From the NCBI GenBank assembly GCA_964016885.1, contig OZ024740.1, positions 209,033,718-209,097,717 of the forward strand: a DNA stretch of 64,000 bases, written 5' to 3'. Position 1 is the stretch's first letter; each line of letters begins with the position of its first letter. The DNA is from Eledone cirrhosa (taxonomy: Eukaryota > Mollusca > Cephalopoda > Octopoda > Eledonidae). This document shows, one piece after another, positions 31,865 to 42,046 of this stretch. The position numbers and the translations under genes are program-made. Below the pieces are notes generated by a model. It worked only from the letters and a program-made list of their open reading frames with translations, did not search any database and was not told the DNA's origin.

Positions 31865-32730
31865 TTTACTAGCTGATGTACCCAGCTTCACCCGGGTAAA
31901 CAGATGATAAGAGAAGACAGGTAAAAGAGAAAATGACTGTATTGGATGTTTGTTTGGTTACACTATGAGGCGAGTCCGTGGTGTCTGTGTGATACGAAAA
32001 ACAGTAAAAAAATCTTCCAGATATAACAGATTCTTCGTTGTACCGTTTGTGCATAGTATATGAACAATTCTAGGTGCTCCCACCTAGAATAGTGACCTCT
32101 AGAAGATGGTTCATCTTCTGCCTGACTGTAAAACGTGTATCATTGCATAGACGTGGTTGTTCCACGTTTCTCAAAAGTATGATGGAAGTTCCAATCTTTT
32201 ATATTATATGTAGATATAGATATAGATTATTAATATAAAAGATATCCGTCAATGTAAAAAAAGGTCCCTATTTATTCCCTTCACAACTCTGCGTATGTTA
32301 GACTGACAGACAGGCACACAGACAGATAAACTGCGTGGCGATTGTGGGATGCTGCACGTACACACACATACACGCATGGAAACGCGCACACGCACGCAAA
32401 CTTACACACACGCACACACTCACACATGTTGATAGATTTTACTTTCTGTGGAACGCTGCACGCACGCACACACACATAAACATACGCGCACGCACATACA
32501 CACGCACACATGTTAATCGTTATTGCTTTCCTTCCCCTCTTATTTCCACACACACACACACATGTCTCTACACTGACACATATACATAGTGTATCCAAAC
32601 ACAGCGTTCACTTTGCCTCTCTCTCCCCTCTCACTCCCTCATTGGCATTATGCATATTAATTTAAGTTTGGTGTCGTTGAGGTGGGCGGAGTCGTTTGAA
32701 ACCTATGAACGAATGATAATCGAGAATTAT
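31865..32730. repeat. Dispersed repeat with TAGCTGATGTACCCAGCTTC head
   Basis: The phrase at 31,871 followed by ACCCGGGTAAA resembles a sequence common at the ends of interspersed repeats in many invertebrates. It ends in AGACTGACAGACAGGCACACAG-like text near 32,300 and a CA-rich region 32,350-32,580. I cannot name the family. Minus- and plus-strand frames here are CA-repeat translations. Confidence 0.4.
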
Positions 32731-33554
32731 GACACGGAATACTGACATTGTTGAAATTAATATATAGATAACTGGTATAAAACTAACAAAAAGTACTTTT
32801 ATAGAAAGGCTTTCAACATCTAAAAAAATTCTTATTATAAGTTAAAGCTGCTCTGCATGACGAGTGTGACGCACAGCCTAAGATAAGACAGACATATTTG
32901 GCTTCTTTAGCTTGGTTTAATATATATTCTTCAACAACATTTGTCAACAAATTGATTATTTGAACATTTTTTTTTTCTATAATAGCGAAAGTGTTTCTTT
33001 AGATACAATCTAATGGAAATGTTCGATGATTGTCAGATTTTATAAGAAAAAGAAGACCTATAAGAATTCTCATTGTACGATGTAAATGATGTGCCTGAAG
33101 TTTTCCTGGCAATCATACTGTGTGATACTCGTTATAACGTTCCATAAACTTACACCAATGTTCTCTCTCATTTTCTACATGTGACTCCATCTTTTTATCA
33201 ATACATTTATTGATCTTTAATCGCAGCGATGTCTCAAATCGTTTCCAAGACATTCCAGATCATGTACTGATTACAAATATTCATGAACATGCTTCAAGTC
33301 GTTAGCTCAAGAGTTTCCTTAAAACTACTTATTTGAGAAACCAAAAGTTTTGCAACAAGACAATTTATGTTATTGGTCTTTGAATAAGTAAATCACCTTA
33401 AAAGAAAATATGTAGTTATTAGTTTTTCTAAACATTGTCGCAGAGAAAAACGTATATTTGCATATATATATATATTTTATTAATAAGATATAGCCACAGT
33501 TTCTGTCACTGGTAATTTATTCGGATATTTTGTTGGATCATTGTAGTTGACAAT
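32731..33554. other. No recognisable feature
   Basis: AT-rich, no long open frames, a short (TA)n at 33,461-33,475. Confidence 0.5.
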
Positions 33555-33805
33555 GAAGGCGTGTGGTTCAGTGGTAAGATACTTTATTTCAGGTTGTTCC
33601 AGTCCATTCAGCTAGTTAAAATGAGTTACTGTAATTTAGAGAGCCAACCTTGTCATATTTATGTCACGATAAATATCCCTGGGAACTGCGCTAGGGTACA
33701 CATCTTTCTATAATGCTCTGTCACTTCCACGTTAAAATCATAAGCAAGTTGTTCCATTGTTTGATCAACAGGAGTGCTCGTCGTCGAAAGCAACGGAAGT
33801 CCAAC
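33555..33805 (+). mobile_element. Second tRNA-derived SINE family, internally deleted copy
   Basis: GTGTGGTTCAGTGGTAAGA resembles an A box. It is joined directly to TACTTTATTTCAGGTTG and CCAGTCCATTCAGCT, the conserved central domain also seen at 35,316-35,662 (inverted). A tail with TGGGAACTGCGCTAGGGTAC and GCTCGTCGTCG follows. The B box is missing. Recognition of the tail is from memory of cephalopod SINEs. Confidence 0.55.
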
Positions 33806-33894
33806 AACAGCAAGTAATGCACATCTCTTTTGATGGGGTTTTCAAATTTACTGTTATAATTCTCTTGTGACCTCAGCCTCCGAGAGATTAATCA

Positions 33895-34130
33895 CCGCAC
33901 CTTGTTTATCTCAGAAGATGCTGTTATGATCGGGTTTAGGAGTTCAGCAACGTATTCTCTCCACCTCGCGAGGATGCACCACTCTGAAGAGAGGATAACC
34001 CCAGACGGGGTTATTTATTTGCTGATCTGATGTCGGATTCCAGCATAACCCCCAAATCCTTCCATGTCTTAAGTTTGGACGCCTTTACTGTCTCTGCTGC
34101 AATTCTTATTGCCTGCTTGTACTGTAAGTG
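33895..34130 (-). pseudogene. LINE fragment (region between endonuclease and RT)
   Basis: The minus strand reads TWKDLGVMLESDIRSANK, a stop, and then in other frames SGASSRGGE and RWREYVAELLNP, a pattern typical of the linker before the RT domain (FW..IRRL, then RWKEYFEDLLNP). It has several breaks. Probably the same broad LINE group as 43,885-44,645. Confidence 0.6.
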
Positions 34131-34177
34131 CAAGAAAAAGGATTTATTTCCAAGTCAAGCTTTGTAGGCTTCTTGAA

Positions 34178-34430
34178 TAATTGTTTCTATTTTTGGCACA
34201 AGGGCAGAGGCCTCGTGAATAATGCGAATAATATTGGTTTCTGATTTAGGCACAAGGCCAACAATTTTTTTGGGGGGAGGGTCGATAAAATCGACCTCGG
34301 TGCATTACTGGTGCTTTATTTTATCGACCTTGTAAGGATGCAAGGCAAAGCTAACCTAGGCGGGAATTGAACTCAGAACGTAAAGGGCCGTAATTCTGTG
34401 TCGCGAAGCAGGGTGTCCGACGTAAATTAT
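34178..34430 (-). mobile_element. Octopus-type SINE, long subfamily, plus nested tail fragment
   Basis: Minus-strand SINE with an extra block between body and tail: after the TGCA region it has GAGGTCGATTTTATCGACCC and a C-rich run. A second, tail-only fragment (TAGAAACAATTATT) lies at 34,178-34,210. The head is degraded (GTCGGACACCCTGC). Confidence 0.75.
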
Positions 34431-34431
34431 A

Positions 34432-34893
34432 AAGTTAGTAGAGTACGGCCTGTAATACAAATAGTTAATAGTTTATATATCACCGGTGATAATATATTGT
34501 ATTCTTAACTAAATTAAATCACAATAACTTAGTCCGCGTGTCTGGCAAACTGTGTCGTGTGTAATTTACAATTTACTGCTGTAAGCAGGCAAAGTAGAAT
34601 GATATTCAAATTTTAAAAATAAATAAATTTTAGCTGTACTCAGTATGACTATGGCTGTAGTTTGGCGAATCGTCTACAAACAGGAAGCTAAAACAGCTAT
34701 TCAATGATTATGGGTCACGAATAACCTTAAAACGAAAAGTAAAATTGTATATATAAACTGAAAACATGATCCTTTTATACTCTGTCATGGGTGACGTCAT
34801 TTTATATATATGTTGGAGTCGAAACCAAAAGAGGAATTTCCCACGAATTTTTCAAACTGATGAATAATCCAAATAAGCTAATTTACAAATAAT
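34432..34893. other. No recognisable feature
   Basis: AT-rich sequence between SINEs. A short (TA)n run lies at about 34,803. Confidence 0.5.
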
Positions 34894-35050
34894 GGTTTCT
34901 TATATAGGCACAAGGCCAGTAATTTGGGGGAGGGGAAAGTCGATTAAATCGACCCCAGTGCGTGACTGGTACTTTATTTTATCGACCCCATAAGGATGAA
35001 AGGCAAAGTTAACCTCGGCGGGATTTGAACTCAGATCGTAAAGGGACGTA
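34894..35050 (-). mobile_element. Octopus-type SINE, long subfamily, head-truncated
   Basis: The minus strand carries the B-box region, the GGGTCGATAAAATAAAG body and then GGGGTCGATTTAATCGAC with a CCTCCCC run before the tail. It stops at the B box, where AAGCTAATTTACAAATAATGG repeats the sequence found at 34,876-34,896. That repeat is a likely target-site duplication. Confidence 0.85.
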
Positions 35051-35107
35051 AGCTAATTTACAAATAATGGTGGTTTGGGGTTTTTTTTTTTAAATTCTCT
35101 TAAATAC

Positions 35108-35286
35108 TTGTTTCTACTTTAAGCACAAGGCCAGCAAATACCCAGTGCATTACTGGTACTTTATTTTATCGACCCCGTAAGGATGAAAGGCAAAGTCAAC
35201 CTCGGCGGGATTTGAACTCAGATCGTAAAGGGACGTAACTATGCTTGAAAGCATGGCGTCCGACCCTCCACCGATACTGCCAATCC
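35108..35286 (-). mobile_element. Octopus-type SINE, full length
   Basis: The complete short-subfamily SINE on the minus strand, head GGCAGTATCGGTGGAGGGTC through tail AAAGTAGAAACAAG. It lies tandem with, and in the same orientation as, the copy at 34,894-35,050. Confidence 0.9.
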
Positions 35287-35315
35287 ACTTAATTCTCTTA
35301 AATACTGTGTGATTA

Positions 35316-35662
35316 TCTATGGCCCCACACGGTCCCGAATGACCATGGTTTTGCACCGAGAAAGTTTCCCTCCGAGGCACAAGTCTGGGCAAGGTTTGTT
35401 TTGTGAAAGACTAGCAGTCACCCAAGCATAACAGTTTCCACTCTCCACGTCACCGATGTTGTCCAAGGGAAAAGCAATGACTAATACAGCTTGGCACCAG
35501 TAATATCGCAACTCATTTCTACAGCTGAGTAAACTGGACCAACGTGAAATAAAGTGTCTTGCTCAAGGACACAATGCATCACCCGGTCAGAGAATCGAAC
35601 TCACAACTTTTCAATTGCAAGCCCAATGCTCTAACCACTAAGCCATGTGCATTCACATGTGT
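35316..35662 (-). mobile_element. Second tRNA-derived SINE family, full or nearly full length
   Basis: The minus strand starts near CACATGGCTTAGTGGTTAGA (A box), then GAGTTCGATTCTCTGACC (B box), then the conserved central block CTTGAGCAAGACACTTTATT and CCAGTTTACTCAGCTG. The rest resembles a tail of a LINE-derived SINE. It is unrelated in body to the common SINE here; the central block is shared with 33,555-33,805. Confidence 0.75.
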
Positions 35663-35736
35663 GATTAAACCTAGCGATTACACCTAAGTTTTATTTCTAA
35701 ATCACAGGTAGATGTATTTATGATATTTTCCGTCAT

Positions 35737-35955
35737 CTACCATGGTGTTTCTAAATGACAGATGAGCAATGGCTTCAGTTTGAAGGCTCCCGATGTATTA
35801 TCCACAAGTAGTCGTATAACTGGCCTATTTTGATCATAAAACAAAAAAAATGTTTTGTTTTCTTCTCTGGCGATCAAAGTGCATGATGGCATTCCTTTCC
35901 AGAAAAAAACTGTTTCATCTGCCTGAAAACAAGTTCGGGAGGATAATTGCAACGC
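35737..35955 (-). pseudogene. Tigger/pogo-type transposase fragment
   Basis: A 71-codon minus-strand frame reads FQADETVFFWKGMPSCTLIA, then NRPVIRLLVDNTSGAFKLKP and LLICHLETP. This matches the DDE region of Tigger/pogo and jerky-like transposases: the first catalytic Asp in ADET, FWK.MPS.T, and the second Asp-type region G..KLKPLLIYH. Only this part is visible and the surroundings are not open, so it is a fossil. Such domains also occur in domesticated host genes, but no such gene is apparent here. Confidence 0.75.
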
Positions 35956-36465
35956 TCGTTGACACTCATAAGAATCTGAGGAAACATATTGGTTGCCTGA
36001 ATGTCTGTAATTGTAGCTACACTTTACATAGTGGTGTGCAGGTTATGCCGTCGTTTGAATCGTTACAACCAGCCTCTCCTACTTGTAAATATTTCTGCAT
36101 TATCGCCTTATGCTTGTAAGTGCCTGAAGGGGCTCAGAGGTTTTTGATTTACGTCCCATTATATAGCAGCATACCATCTTTTTAAACAGTTGATGTGGTC
36201 AAGTTTAAAGACTTAACCCATCATCGTGTGTCAGCTTCCAATCATCTTAACACTTTTCGGCACCTTAGATAAACTTTCAGCACTCGGAGTTGCGGGTCGG
36301 TTTTAACTGATATTGGATAAACAATTGTGTGAACAATTCAGTTATATGCAGGAGTGTGAATCATAGTTGCTTAGATATTAGCACACTGTTGTTATAATAA
36401 TGTAATGCTATCCCACTGAAAATACTCTCTCCTATATTATAGGCGTGTATATATGTATCTATGCA
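35956..36465. other. No recognisable feature
   Basis: A plus-strand frame (35,850-36,119) overlaps the Tigger fragment antisense and is not supported. The rest is unique AT-rich sequence. Confidence 0.45.
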
Positions 36466-36469
36466 TCAT

Positions 36470-37405
36470 CATTGGCAGCTCAGTTTCGGGAGACCATGCT
36501 TAATGTGCCTGGTGTTATGGCTAGTCTTTAGCATCGTCTGCTGTGACTGTGCAGACTGATGTTTGAATGACAGTCTTTGTTGCACTTGGTGCAGATATAT
36601 GTAGAATCCTGGGTTGTTGGTATGTCTGTGATGCGCTTTTTATGGTCCCTTTTTTCTGCTGTTGACCTCTTTTCGCATCTGCATCTGCGATGTCCTTGCG
36701 GGCAGTCTGACGTCAGACATCGTGGTATTAAGCCTTTCTCTCCCAGCTGGAAGGAGGGGTGTTGCAGGATTTCATGTCTCTCTTGCATTCGTCCCAGAAA
36801 CGGAGTGATGGGGGACCCACATGCCTGGTGCCGGTGGCCAGCTGTCCATACAGGATGTCTTTTGGCAACCTCCCATCCTCCATATGCTGAATATGTCCTA
36901 GTCAACGAAGACGGTGCTGGCTCAGCAGGGAATACATGCTGGGAATCATGGCACGTTGTAGGATGTCATTGTGTTGGATATGGTCCCACCAGGTGACTCT
37001 GATGATGTGTTTGAGATACCGCATGTGGAAGGAATTGAGTCGACGTCCTTGCCTCATGTAGATGCTTCAGGCTTCAATTCCGTAGAGCAAAGTGTTAAGA
37101 ACACAAGCCTGGTAGACTCGGATCTTCATGTGTCCTGTCAGTGCCTTGTTGTCCCACACCCTCTTAGTCAGTTTAGCCATGGTGGTGTTTCGCTTTCCAA
37201 GCCGCCTGTCAAGTTCAACGTCGAGTGAAAGGGTGTTGCTGATTGTAGAGCCCAGGTAGGTGAAGTTGTACACAGCTTCCAGGATAGCATTGTCAATTTT
37301 GATTTTGATTGAGACGGCCGTATTGATATCCTTTGAACTGACGTTGATCTTCTTCAGGCTTATAGTAAGACCGAACTACTTGCAAACATCAGCAAAGCGA
37401 TGACT
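36470..37405 (-). pseudogene. LINE ORF2 C-terminal part
   Basis: On the minus strand: FGLTISLKKINVSSKDI region near 37,370, then NFTYLGSTISNTLSLDVELD, KRVWDNKALTGHMKIRVYQA, CVLNTLLYGIEA, a stop at 37,067, then RRLNSFHMRYLKHI, LSQHRLRWLGH, EDGRLPKDILYGQLATG and CKRDMK. The 3' end has a CX2C..HX4H-like segment, ICTKCNKDCHSNISLHSH. This is the thumb-to-C-terminus of a common invertebrate non-LTR element. There is one stop in the middle and a frame change after it. The catalytic RT core is absent, as no upstream sequence remains beyond 37,405. Confidence 0.8.
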
Positions 37406-37411
37406 CAGATA

Positions 37412-38336
37412 TCTTCTAACTTTAATTTTATACCTAATTGTGTATGGTTGACGGTATATTTAATCGATTTCCACGTGCTATTGAAATGTTGGGTCTATAG
37501 CGATTGGTCGCGAAGAGATTGCTGTCGTTTATTTATCTACTATTTCTTCATAGGTGCCTTTTAATCTTATAGCCTGGTCTAATTGATTTTTTGTGTGGGA
37601 GAGGAAATGGTGTATATATATTATCAAATGATTCTATGGACATACTTTATAGTATATTGCTCTGATTATTTAATTTATTAATTCATCATTGAGCCACATC
37701 GTGAATGGTTGCCAAAACATATATATCTGTGACTTTGTCTAGTTTGTGTATATGTAAATCTTTATATTTAATAATCTCCCATAAGGTTGAGATGCAATTT
37801 AGGCAATATTGGGTTGCGCTTTCTAGCAACCAGCCCACTCGCCGTAAGCAACCAATCACATTCTTTCTGACTTGACCACTGCCACGTCACAGTTCTTAGC
37901 CATTTTGAATTCGTTTCTGGCGTGGATCACTTAAGAAAATTCTTTGTCCAAATGAGTTTGTTTCCTCATGAGTTCGAAGCTCGGGATTTTATCCTTAATA
38001 GGATATTTCCAAGAGCGAACGAAACCCTAAGGGTAGAAACGTAATCCTCGTATGTGTATATGCATTTTTTCTTCTAACTTTAATTTTATACCTAATTGTG
38101 TATGGTTGATGGTATATTTAATCGATTTCCACGTGCCATTGAAATGTTGGGTAAATATTCTATAGCGGTTGGTCGCGAAGAGATTGCTGTAGTTTATTTA
38201 TCTACTATTTCTTCATAGGTGCCTTTTAATCTTATAGCCTGGTCTAATTGATTTTTTGTGTGGTTAATTATGCTAATTAGGAGAGGAAATGGTGTATATA
38301 TATTATCAAATGATTCTATGGACATAATTTCTAGTA
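37412..38336 (+). repeat. Direct repeats bracketing a hammerhead (candidate pseudo-LTR)
   Basis: 37,412-37,672 and 38,071-38,336 are close direct copies (shared CCTAATTGTGTATGGTTGA and ATTGGTCGCGAAGAG), 659 bp apart. The middle holds CAACCAATCACATTC, a CCAAT-like site at 37,848-37,856, and the hammerhead at 37,958-38,042. Immediately downstream is the truncated Penelope-like RT. Penelope-like copies are known to carry terminal repeats in partial tandem ahead of a truncated body, which fits. Confidence 0.75.
37958..38042 (+). ncRNA. Hammerhead ribozyme with one core change
   Basis: Stem I GTTTC (37,960-37,964) pairs perfectly with GAAAC (38,036-38,040). The first core strand is CTCATGA (37,965-37,971), where the invariant G5 is C. 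A long stem II GTTC..GCTC / GAGC..GAAC carries an inner helix and TTAAT loop. GAAAC is at 38,021-38,025; stem III CCC/GGG has loop TAA; UA at 38,034-38,035 is the cleavage dinucleotide. Every helix is present, so the fold is very unlikely to be chance, but G5 is required for catalysis, so this copy should be inactive. Confidence 0.75.
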
Positions 38337-38371
38337 TATATATATATATATATATCTTGTGTATAGTATAT

Positions 38372-39470
38372 AATATATATACACCATCCAACACCTCGTC
38401 TCCTCCTCCCTCCAGCCTCCCACCGCTTCCCACCTCATCGTCCGCACCTCCAGCACCCCCACCATCTACTTCCTCCCCAAGATCCACAAACCAGACAACC
38501 CAGGCCGCCCCATCGTCTCCGCCTGCAACTGCCCCACAGAACTCATCTCCGCCTTTCTTGACTCCATCCCCAGCCCCCTCGTCACCGCCCTCACCTCCCA
38601 CATCTCCGACACCAACTACGCCCTTCGCCTGTTCGACGCCCTCACTTTCCCACCCGGCCAACACCCCCTCCTCTTCACTCTAGGTATTGTGTCCCTCTAC
38701 ACAGTCATCCCCCACGCCGACGGCCTACGTGCCCTCCACCCCAATCCCCTCCACCCCACCCTCCTTCGCCTCGCCGAGCTGGTCCTCACCCTGAACTGTT
38801 TCTCCGTCTCGGGTGAGTTTTACCAACAGGTCACTGGGGTAGCCATAGGCACAAGAATGGGCCCAAACTATGCCAACCTTTTCGTTGGCCATGTTGAGGC
38901 CCAAATCTTTGCCCAGTACACCGGCCCCACGCCCGAACTGTACAGTCGTTACATCGACGACTGCATCGGAGCCACGACCCTCATCCGAGAACAGCTCGAC
39001 TCCTTTCTCTACTTCTTCTGCTCCTTCCACCCCTCCCTCCACTTCACCACCTCTATCTCCACCACCCACGTCCACTTCTTGGACATTTCCGTGACCATCG
39101 ACCCTCCCACCACTCCCTCGTCAGATACGCCTTCTTCAAACCCACCGACTCCCACTCCTACCTCGACTTCACTTCCTCCCACCATACACACACCAAACAC
39201 TCCATTCCCTTCTCCCAACTCCTCCGGATGCGCCGCCTCTGCAGCCGAGATTCTGACTTCGAGTCCCAGACCCTTTCTCTAGTCAGCCATTTCATCCGGA
39301 GAGGTTACCCCCCCCCTCCTCCTCCCTCGTCCACGACGCCCTCTCTCGCGCTCGCGCTGTCCACCGCTCCACCACCCTCACCCCACGCCCCCGCACACTC
39401 ACCTACTGCCCCCCCTCATGCCAACACAAGAGCAAGAATGAAGTGTTCATTCTACTGACATGGCTATAAA
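38372..39470 (+). pseudogene. Penelope-like element 3: RT, 5'-truncated, frame-broken
   Basis: From about 38,392 one frame runs to 39,282: TIYFLPKIHKPDNPGRPIVS, LISAFLDSIPSPLVTAL, FTLGIVSLYTVIPH (motif A), GVAIGTRMGPNYANLFVG (motif B) and ELYSRYIDDCIGA (motif C, YIDD). FLDISVTI follows near 39,080, after which the family's downstream text (FFKPTDSHSYLDFTSSH, LLRMRRLCSRDSDF) continues in a second frame, and a third after the C run near 39,310. No GIY-YIG domain is visible before the frame ends. It is much more like classical Penelope/Neptune RTs than elements 1 and 2. The sequence is extremely C-rich, unlike its neighbours. Confidence 0.85.
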
Positions 39471-39534
39471 ATTGAGGCTTGTTTGCATAATTGCAAACGA
39501 ATCGAATGTTATTATTAATTTTCGAAAAACTCAG

Positions 39535-39538
<4 letters not shown>

Positions 39539-39586
<48 letters not shown>

Positions 39587-39895
39587 ACAAAATGATATGT
39601 TTTAAGAAGGCTAAGAAATGGGCATTCATTTCTGTGTCCTTCCTTCTCTGCTAATAGCTATTAGCAGAGAAGGATGGACAGAGAAATGAACTCTCTTCTC
39701 TGAATGAACATGTATGTGAAAATAAATTTTTCTTCCCCTTTTTATTTTTATTATTATTACTATCATTATTTGTACAAATATGCAACTTAACAATATTCTG
39801 CATATCCGCAATTGACAATGCATATCATGCTGAAACCGGTATTGTAAATAAATTAATGTTTTGATATTTCACTGAAAAAATCTTTTTTCTTTCTA

Positions 39896-39957
<62 letters not shown>

Positions 39958-39960
39958 GAA
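39539..39960. repeat. (TA)n tracts and unique spacer
   Basis: (TA)n at 39,539-39,581 and 39,900-39,954. Between them lies a short inverted repeat (CAGAGAAGGA/TCCTTCTCTG at about 39,637-39,674). No gene. Confidence 0.8.
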
Positions 39961-40126
39961 AAAGTGAAGAATAACATGGTAAACAGTATAAACAAGGAAA
40001 TTTATTTACAGTCTAACAATTGTTTCTATGATGGTGTTGTCTGAAAATTGCTAAACACTGAAGTTAGTGGCACTCAATTTAAAAAACATGCAACCTCCAT
40101 CATTTCGTCAGAGAACTGAGAAAAAA

Positions 40127-40162
<36 letters not shown>
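39961..40162 (-). repeat. (TA)n-bounded element with hammerhead-like core
   Basis: Minus-strand CTGACGA (40,106-40,112), a stem II of ATGATGG with CCATCAT enclosing about 60 nt, then GAAAC (40,022-40,026) and AATTGTTAGACTG. The tail runs to (TA)n at 39,900-39,954, and another (TA)n bounds it at 40,131-40,160. Same tail family as 26,776-26,857. Confidence 0.65.
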
Positions 40163-40164
<2 letters not shown>

Positions 40165-40436
40165 AAGAATAACATGGTCAACAGTACAAAAAGGGTTTTA
40201 TTTACAGTCGAACAATTGTTTCACTGATTAAGTTGTCTAAAAATTGCTGAACACTTGGAGCTGTTAAAAATTGCCGAACACTTGGATCTGGTTAAGCTAA
40301 CAACGTATTTAAAATTGAGTGGCACAGTTCCAAGTGTTCAGTAATTTTTAGACAACTTAATCAGTGAAACAATTGTTAGACTGTAAATAAAACCCTCTTT
40401 TGTAATGTTGACCATGTTATTCTTCACTCTTTCAAT
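40163..40436. repeat. Foldback, about 95-bp arms
   Basis: Arms 40,164-40,258 and 40,330-40,430 are near-perfect reverse complements (TCACTGATTAAGTTGTCTAA on the left). It is the palindromic version of the preceding element. The 70-bp loop contains a partial repeat of the arm (GAACACTTGGA). Confidence 0.85.
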
Positions 40437-40602
40437 ATTATTACTCCAAGATAAACTTACATAGGAATACAAGTGAAATCATAAACTCGCCACCTACGTA
40501 AACCCCTTGTTGAGTCAAACAACGTCGTACGCTAAAACTATCCATAATACGAAGTATTCACAACCTCTAACTGGATTACTATAACGATATTTTGTTATCC
40601 CT

Positions 40603-40742
<140 letters not shown>

Positions 40743-40824
40743 TGATGGTAGCTAAGATACTTCGATAGGCGGTATGCCAGTGGAGCACTCTATGCTCCTA
40801 CAGAGCAGAGTGTGATATAATATA

Positions 40825-41030
40825 AAACGAAAAATCAGTGATGTATCTGAACTCGATTTATTGTGTGTTACAATTGTTTCGCCGGCGGAAGTGTCTTTAG
40901 AAGTGTCCGTCGAACCTGCGGATCCAGAATCAGACAGATCCACACAATGATCGTGTCCCGAGCTGTCCGCCGGCGAAACAATTGTAACACACAATAAATT
41001 GAATTCAGATGCATCACTGATTTTTCGTTT
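40825..41030. repeat. Foldback, about 65-bp arms, GC-rich tips
   Basis: Arms 40,825-40,889 and 40,966-41,030 (CAATTGTTTCGCCGGCGGA on the left) around a 76-bp loop with GTGTCCGTCGAACCTGCGGA. On the plus strand GGCGAAACAATTGTAACA has GAAAC followed by UA, but no CUGANGA partner was found. Confidence 0.85.
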
Positions 41031-41043
41031 TATATTATATGTG

Positions 41044-41092
<49 letters not shown>

Positions 41093-41159
41093 GATAAGCA
41101 GAACAAGTAAAATTCAATCAATTTTTCAAAATACATTTAAAAAATATAATATAAATATT

Positions 41160-41262
41160 TACCTCTTCTAGTGGCCCTTACTGATCAGTTTCGCTTTGTA
41201 AAACCTCATAAATCCGATGGATTTATGATGGAAAACCAAAGCTCATCAGAGAAGCATTTTCC
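41160..41262 (-). ncRNA. Hammerhead ribozyme, tandem copy 1
   Basis: Minus strand: CTGATGA (41,243-41,249), outer stem II GCTTTG/CAAAGC, inner stem II of at least 10 bp (TCATAAATCC/GGATTTATGA) with ATC loop, GAAAC (41,188-41,192), stem III CTGATCAG, then UA. Identical to copy 2. Confidence 0.78.
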
Positions 41263-41645
41263 CTTCCTAGGGCTAAACGTCCCAGGAACGACAAAATATA
41301 CAACCTCCTGCCAGCTAATAAAGGTCTGAAAGGTCGTAAAATTGACCTGTATGTAAACTGGACCGAAGTAAAAGCGGGAAAATCAAAGACTTGCTGTCTA
41401 CAATTACTACTAAAAAAATAGCAGCCAAGTAGAGCAACAGATTTGTTCTCAACGGACGGAGAAAAAGGTAGAAGTTAATATGTCCAGGGATACTAGGTAC
41501 CCCTAGAAATACATAGGTTGTCTATGATTCAAGGTTGTTCAATGGTGTTAATTTGATACACCAGAACTTTAATATTAAGATAAGCAGAACAAGTAAAATT
41601 CAATCAATTTTTCAAAATACATTTAAAAAATATAATATAAATATT

Positions 41646-41748
41646 TACCTCTTCTAGTGGCCCTTACTGATCAGTTTCGCTTTGTAAAACCTCATAAATC
41701 CGATGGATTTATGATGGAAAACCAAAGCTCATCAGAGAAGCATTTTCC
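41646..41748 (-). ncRNA. Hammerhead ribozyme, tandem copy 2
   Basis: Minus strand: stem I strand TGCTTCT, core CTGATGA (41,729-41,735), stem II with outer GCTTTG (41,723-41,728) and CAAAGC (41,679-41,684) plus an inner 10-bp helix, GAAAC (41,674-41,678), stem III from the palindrome CTGATCAG, and UA with predicted cleavage between plus-strand positions 41,665 and 41,664. The 3' strand AGGGC can pair with the upstream TTCT (two Watson-Crick and two G-U pairs), so stem I is the weakest part. All invariant core bases are intact. Confidence 0.78.
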
Positions 41749-41834
41749 CTTCCTAGGGCTAAACGTCCCAGGAACGACAAAATATACAACCTCCTGCCAG
41801 CTAATAAAGGTCTGAAAGGTCGTAAAATTGACCC

Positions 41835-41992
<158 letters not shown>

Positions 41993-42046
41993 TGCCAGGT
42001 AGTTCTTCAGCTCTATAACACATTTCTTATTAGTACAGTGTGTTTT

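Larger units (their letters stand above)
41091..41834 (-). repeat. Tandem duplication, 486-bp period, each unit with a hammerhead
   Basis: 41,092-41,355 and 41,578-41,834 are essentially identical direct copies (start AAGATAAGCAGAACAAG). The sequence between them completes one 486-bp unit; the second unit is cut off by the (TA)n at 41,836. The left edge is the (TA)n at 41,048-41,090. Both units contain the same minus-strand hammerhead. A minus-strand transcript cut at both sites would release a 486-nt RNA. There is no coding frame in the unit. Confidence 0.9.

Noticed and set aside
33781..33900. A minus-strand coding segment beside the LINE fragment.
   Set aside because: The sequence is better explained as the tail of the second SINE family.
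38194..38683. Pro/Ser-rich plus-strand frame and Gly/Val/Asp-rich minus-strand frame.
   Set aside because: Both are shadows of the C-rich Penelope-like RT, whose motifs lie in a third frame.
40825..41030. Hammerhead within the GC-tipped foldback (GAAAC followed by UA).
   Set aside because: No CUGANGA partner strand was found in either orientation.
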